Notes under the pieces: model-generated | The model's database searches: none | Seen by the model: only the letters and a program-made list of their open reading frames with translations | Told to the model about the DNA's origin: nothing | In this document: positions 62,060 to 64,000 of the stretch, one piece after another | Layout of the letters: every line of letters begins with the position of its first letter | Numbering within the stretch: position 1 is the first letter of the stretch | Origin: VBDM01 sp035519135 | GTDB lineage: Bacteria; Pseudomonadota; Gammaproteobacteria; Burkholderiales; SG8-39 | Reading direction: 5' to 3' | Assembly: GCA_035519135.1 (NCBI GenBank) | Contig: DATIWX010000004.1 | Coordinates: 62,001-126,000 of the forward strand | DNA length: 64,000 bases | Made by a program: the position numbers and the translations under genes

Positions 62060-62932
62060 TCAGCCTCGGCGCAGGCGCCGGATCAGGCTCGAGGTGTCCC
62101 AGCGACCCCCGCCTATCTTGGAGATCTCGTCGTAGTAGGCGGCGATCGTTTGGGTAACCGGGAGCTGCGCTCCGATCTGCTTGGCCGTTTCGGAGCAGAT
62201 TCGCAGATCCTTTCTCATCCAGTCGACCGCGAAGCCGAAGTCGAACTTGTCGTCGACCATAGTCTTGCCGCGGTTTTCCATCTGCCAGGACTGCGCTGCC
62301 CCCTTGGAGATCACGTCCAGCACGAGCTTCGCGTCGAGGCCGGCCTTGAGGGCGAAGTTCAGCCCCTCGGACAGACCCTGGACCAGCCCTGCGATGCAGA
62401 TCTGGTTCACCATCTTGGTGAGCTGCCCGGCCCCGGAGGGGCCGAGGAGCGTTACCGCCTTTGCGAAATGCGCGATGGCCGATTTCGCGCGCTCGAACGC
62501 TGCGGCCTCGCCCCCGACCATGACCGTGAGCTGGCCGTTCTCGGCCCCGGCCTGCCCCCCTGAGACCGGGGCATCGAGAAAATCGAAACCGCGCTTTTTC
62601 GCCTCCGCCGCGAGCTCCCTAGCCACTTTCGCCGAGGCGGTGGTGTGGTCGATGAAGATCGTACCCTTCCCCATCTTCTGGAAGGCCCCGCTCGGACCGA
62701 GCGTGACCTCGCGCAGGTCCGGGTCATCGCCGACGCAGGAAAACACCATCTCCGCGCCTTCCGCGGCCTTGGCGGGCGTCTCGGCCACGCGCCCCTTGTG
62801 CCTCGCGACCCAGGCTTCGGCCTTGGCGCGGCTTCGGTTGTACACGGTGACCTCGTGCCCACCGCGGGTCACGAGATGTCCGGCCATGGGGAAGCCCATC
62901 ACACCGAGTCCGATAAACGCGAGTTTGCTCAC
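62060..62932 (-). CDS. NAD(P)-dependent beta-hydroxyacid dehydrogenase (GarR/GlxR-like)
   Basis: A 290-residue member of the 3-hydroxyisobutyrate / tartronate semialdehyde reductase family. FIGLGVMGFPMAGHL near 6-20 binds the cofactor, FLDAPVSGGQAGAENGQLTVMVGG near 118-141 (in part) binds substrate, and GSGQxxKMxNQ-type GAGQLTKMVNQICIAG near 167-182 contains the catalytic lysine. Substrate cannot be fixed; tartronate semialdehyde or a 3-hydroxy acid are likely. It is divergent from the transketolase gene. Confidence 0.88.
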   Translation of the reverse strand: MSKLAFIGLGVMGFPMAGHLVTRGGHEVTVYNRSRAKAEAWVARHKGRVAETPAKAAEGAEMVFSCVGDDPDLREVTLGPSGAFQKMGKGTIFIDHTTASAKVARELAAEAKKRGFDFLDAPVSGGQAGAENGQLTVMVGGEAAAFERAKSAIAHFAKAVTLLGPSGAGQLTKMVNQICIAGLVQGLSEGLNFALKAGLDAKLVLDVISKGAAQSWQMENRGKTMVDDKFDFGFAVDWMRKDLRICSETAKQIGAQLPVTQTIAAYYDEISKIGGGRWDTSSLIRRLRRG

Positions 62933-63024
62933 TGCTCCTCCCGCTGTGGGTTCTTCTCGCCAAGAGAGCGAGATTCACCGATAATTATAAGGTTTCAATT
63001 CACCCTCTCGGGCCTTTCCACGTA

Positions 63025-64000
63025 ATGAGCCAGGACTTGACCAACGCGATTCGCGCGTTGGCCATGGATGCCGTGCAGGCGGCGAATTCGGGCCATCCGG
63101 GAATGCCCATGGGGATGGCCGAGATCGCGCTGGCGCTTTGGGGCCGGCATCTGCGCCACAACCCTGGCAACCCCAAGTGGGCCGACCGCGACCGTTTTGT
63201 TCTTTCCAACGGCCACGGCTCGATGCTGCTTTACGCGCTTCTGCACCTCACGGGCTACGACCTGCCAATGGAGGAGCTCAGGCACTTCCGCCAGCTTCAC
63301 TCCAAGACCCCGGGCCACCCGGAATACGGACTGGCTCCGGGCGTGGAGACCACCACGGGTCCTCTGGGACAGGGCCTCGCGAACGCGGTCGGCATGGCGA
63401 TCGCCGAGCGCCTTCTGGGAGCCGAATTCAACCGACCGGGCTTCGATCTTGTTGATCACTACACCTATGTGTCGGTCGGCGACGGTTGCCTGATGGAAGG
63501 GATCTCGCACGAAGCCTGCTCGCTGGCCGGAGCACTGGCTTTGGGGAAGCTCATCGCCATCTACGACGACAACCAGATCTCCATCGACGGTGAAGTGAAG
63601 GGCTGGTTCCGCGACGACACGCCCAAGCGCTTCGAGGCTTACGGCTGGCACGTCATCTCCAAGGTCGACGGCCACGACGTCGAGGCGGTCGACCGGGCGA
63701 TCCGCTCCGCCAAGGCCGTCGCAGGCAAGCCGAGCCTCATCTGCTGTCAGACCGTGATCGGCAAGGGATCGCCCAGGCGCGCGGGGACCGCAAAGGCTCA
63801 CGGGGAAGCGCTCGGTGCGGACGAAGTCCGGGCGACGCGCGAGGCGATCGGCTGGCGTTTTCCCCCGTTCGAGGTGCCCCGGCACGTCTACGAAGGCTGG
63901 GACGCGAAGCAGCGCGGCGCCGCGCTCGAGCAGGCCTGGAACGACAAGCTCGCCGCCTACGAGAAAGCGTACCCTGCCCTCGCGCGCGAGTTTCGGCGCC
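63025..64000 (+). CDS. tkt: Transketolase, N-terminal part (runs off the right edge)
   Basis: The first 325 codons of transketolase, from ATG 63025. ANSGHPGMPMGMAEIALALW near 19-38, SNGHGSMLLYALLHLTGY near 62-79, GPLGQGLANAVGMA near 111-124, GDGCLMEGISHEACSLAG with the thiamine-binding motif near 152-169, and YDDNQISIDG near 181-190 are textbook features. It shuttles two-carbon units in the pentose phosphate and Calvin cycles. The frame is open to the window end. TATAAG in the 92-base gap upstream is a possible -10. Confidence 0.96.
   Translation, partial: MSQDLTNAIRALAMDAVQAANSGHPGMPMGMAEIALALWGRHLRHNPGNPKWADRDRFVLSNGHGSMLLYALLHLTGYDLPMEELRHFRQLHSKTPGHPEYGLAPGVETTTGPLGQGLANAVGMAIAERLLGAEFNRPGFDLVDHYTYVSVGDGCLMEGISHEACSLAGALALGKLIAIYDDNQISIDGEVKGWFRDDTPKRFEAYGWHVISKVDGHDVEAVDRAIRSAKAVAGKPSLICCQTVIGKGSPRRAGTAKAHGEALGADEVRATREAIGWRFPPFEVPRHVYEGWDAKQRGAALEQAWNDKLAAYEKAYPALAREFRR

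Noticed and set aside
63000..63885. Minus-strand open frame at the right edge
   Set aside because: Antisense to the transketolase gene, which shows all expected motifs.

Overview
This is a GC-rich, densely packed chromosomal stretch from a betaproteobacterium, by gene content a Burkholderiales/Nitrosomonadales-like lineage; no species can be fixed. The pointers are a Bug-family solute receptor, two DUF4124 proteins, a dihydrolipoamide dehydrogenase carrying its own lipoyl domain in an aceE-aceF-lpdA operon, NtrBC near glnA with a sigma-54 promoter, and an O-antigen/LPS locus. I saw no tRNA, rRNA, insertion sequence, CRISPR array or prophage gene.

Layout. (1) 1-19332: surface polysaccharide locus. 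A leftward unit holds an NAD-dependent epimerase, a WaaL/Wzy-type protein, gmhA, gmhB and the start of a transaldolase. A rightward unit (3601-13817) holds manC, a Wzx flippase, a FkbM-like protein, four family-2 glycosyltransferases, a Gmd-like dehydratase, a TylC-type C-methyltransferase and a small methyltransferase. A leftward rfbBACD unit led by a WaaE-like glycosyltransferase, with only 4-nt overlaps, converges on it; waaA follows. Together they predict an O-chain built from dTDP-rhamnose and a GDP-mannose-derived, possibly C-methylated deoxysugar on a heptose/Kdo core. (2) 19329-21364: tolC-type channel and an atypical Pcm homologue.

(3) 21549-26648: a signalling island with a STAS antagonist, an MBL-fold hydrolase, a CHASE2-SpoIIE/PP2C phosphatase, an OmpA-like lipoprotein, a FecR protein and an RsbW-like kinase. 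All parts of a partner-switching pathway are present with envelope sensors. This is my best candidate for an incompletely described system. (4) 26691-32794: TPP riboswitch-thiC, uppP, and a TRAP transporter with a TakP-like receptor. (5) 32861-39883: rhodanese, glnA under NtrC/sigma-54 control, a DUF4124 protein, ntrB, ntrC, aceB.

(6) 39902-46953: a two-subunit molybdenum hydroxylase with a Bug receptor, xthA, a DUF4124-glutaredoxin protein and oligopeptidase A. (7) 46993-54488: folD divergent from aceE-aceF-lpdA-rpiA. (8) 54494-64000: yggX, argA, rsmE, a broken redoxin gene, a structured leader before a fumarylacetoacetate hydrolase family gene, dadA, a fused speD-speE gene, nudC, a GarR-like reductase and the start of transketolase. 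The only long stretch without an intact gene is 56921-57589.
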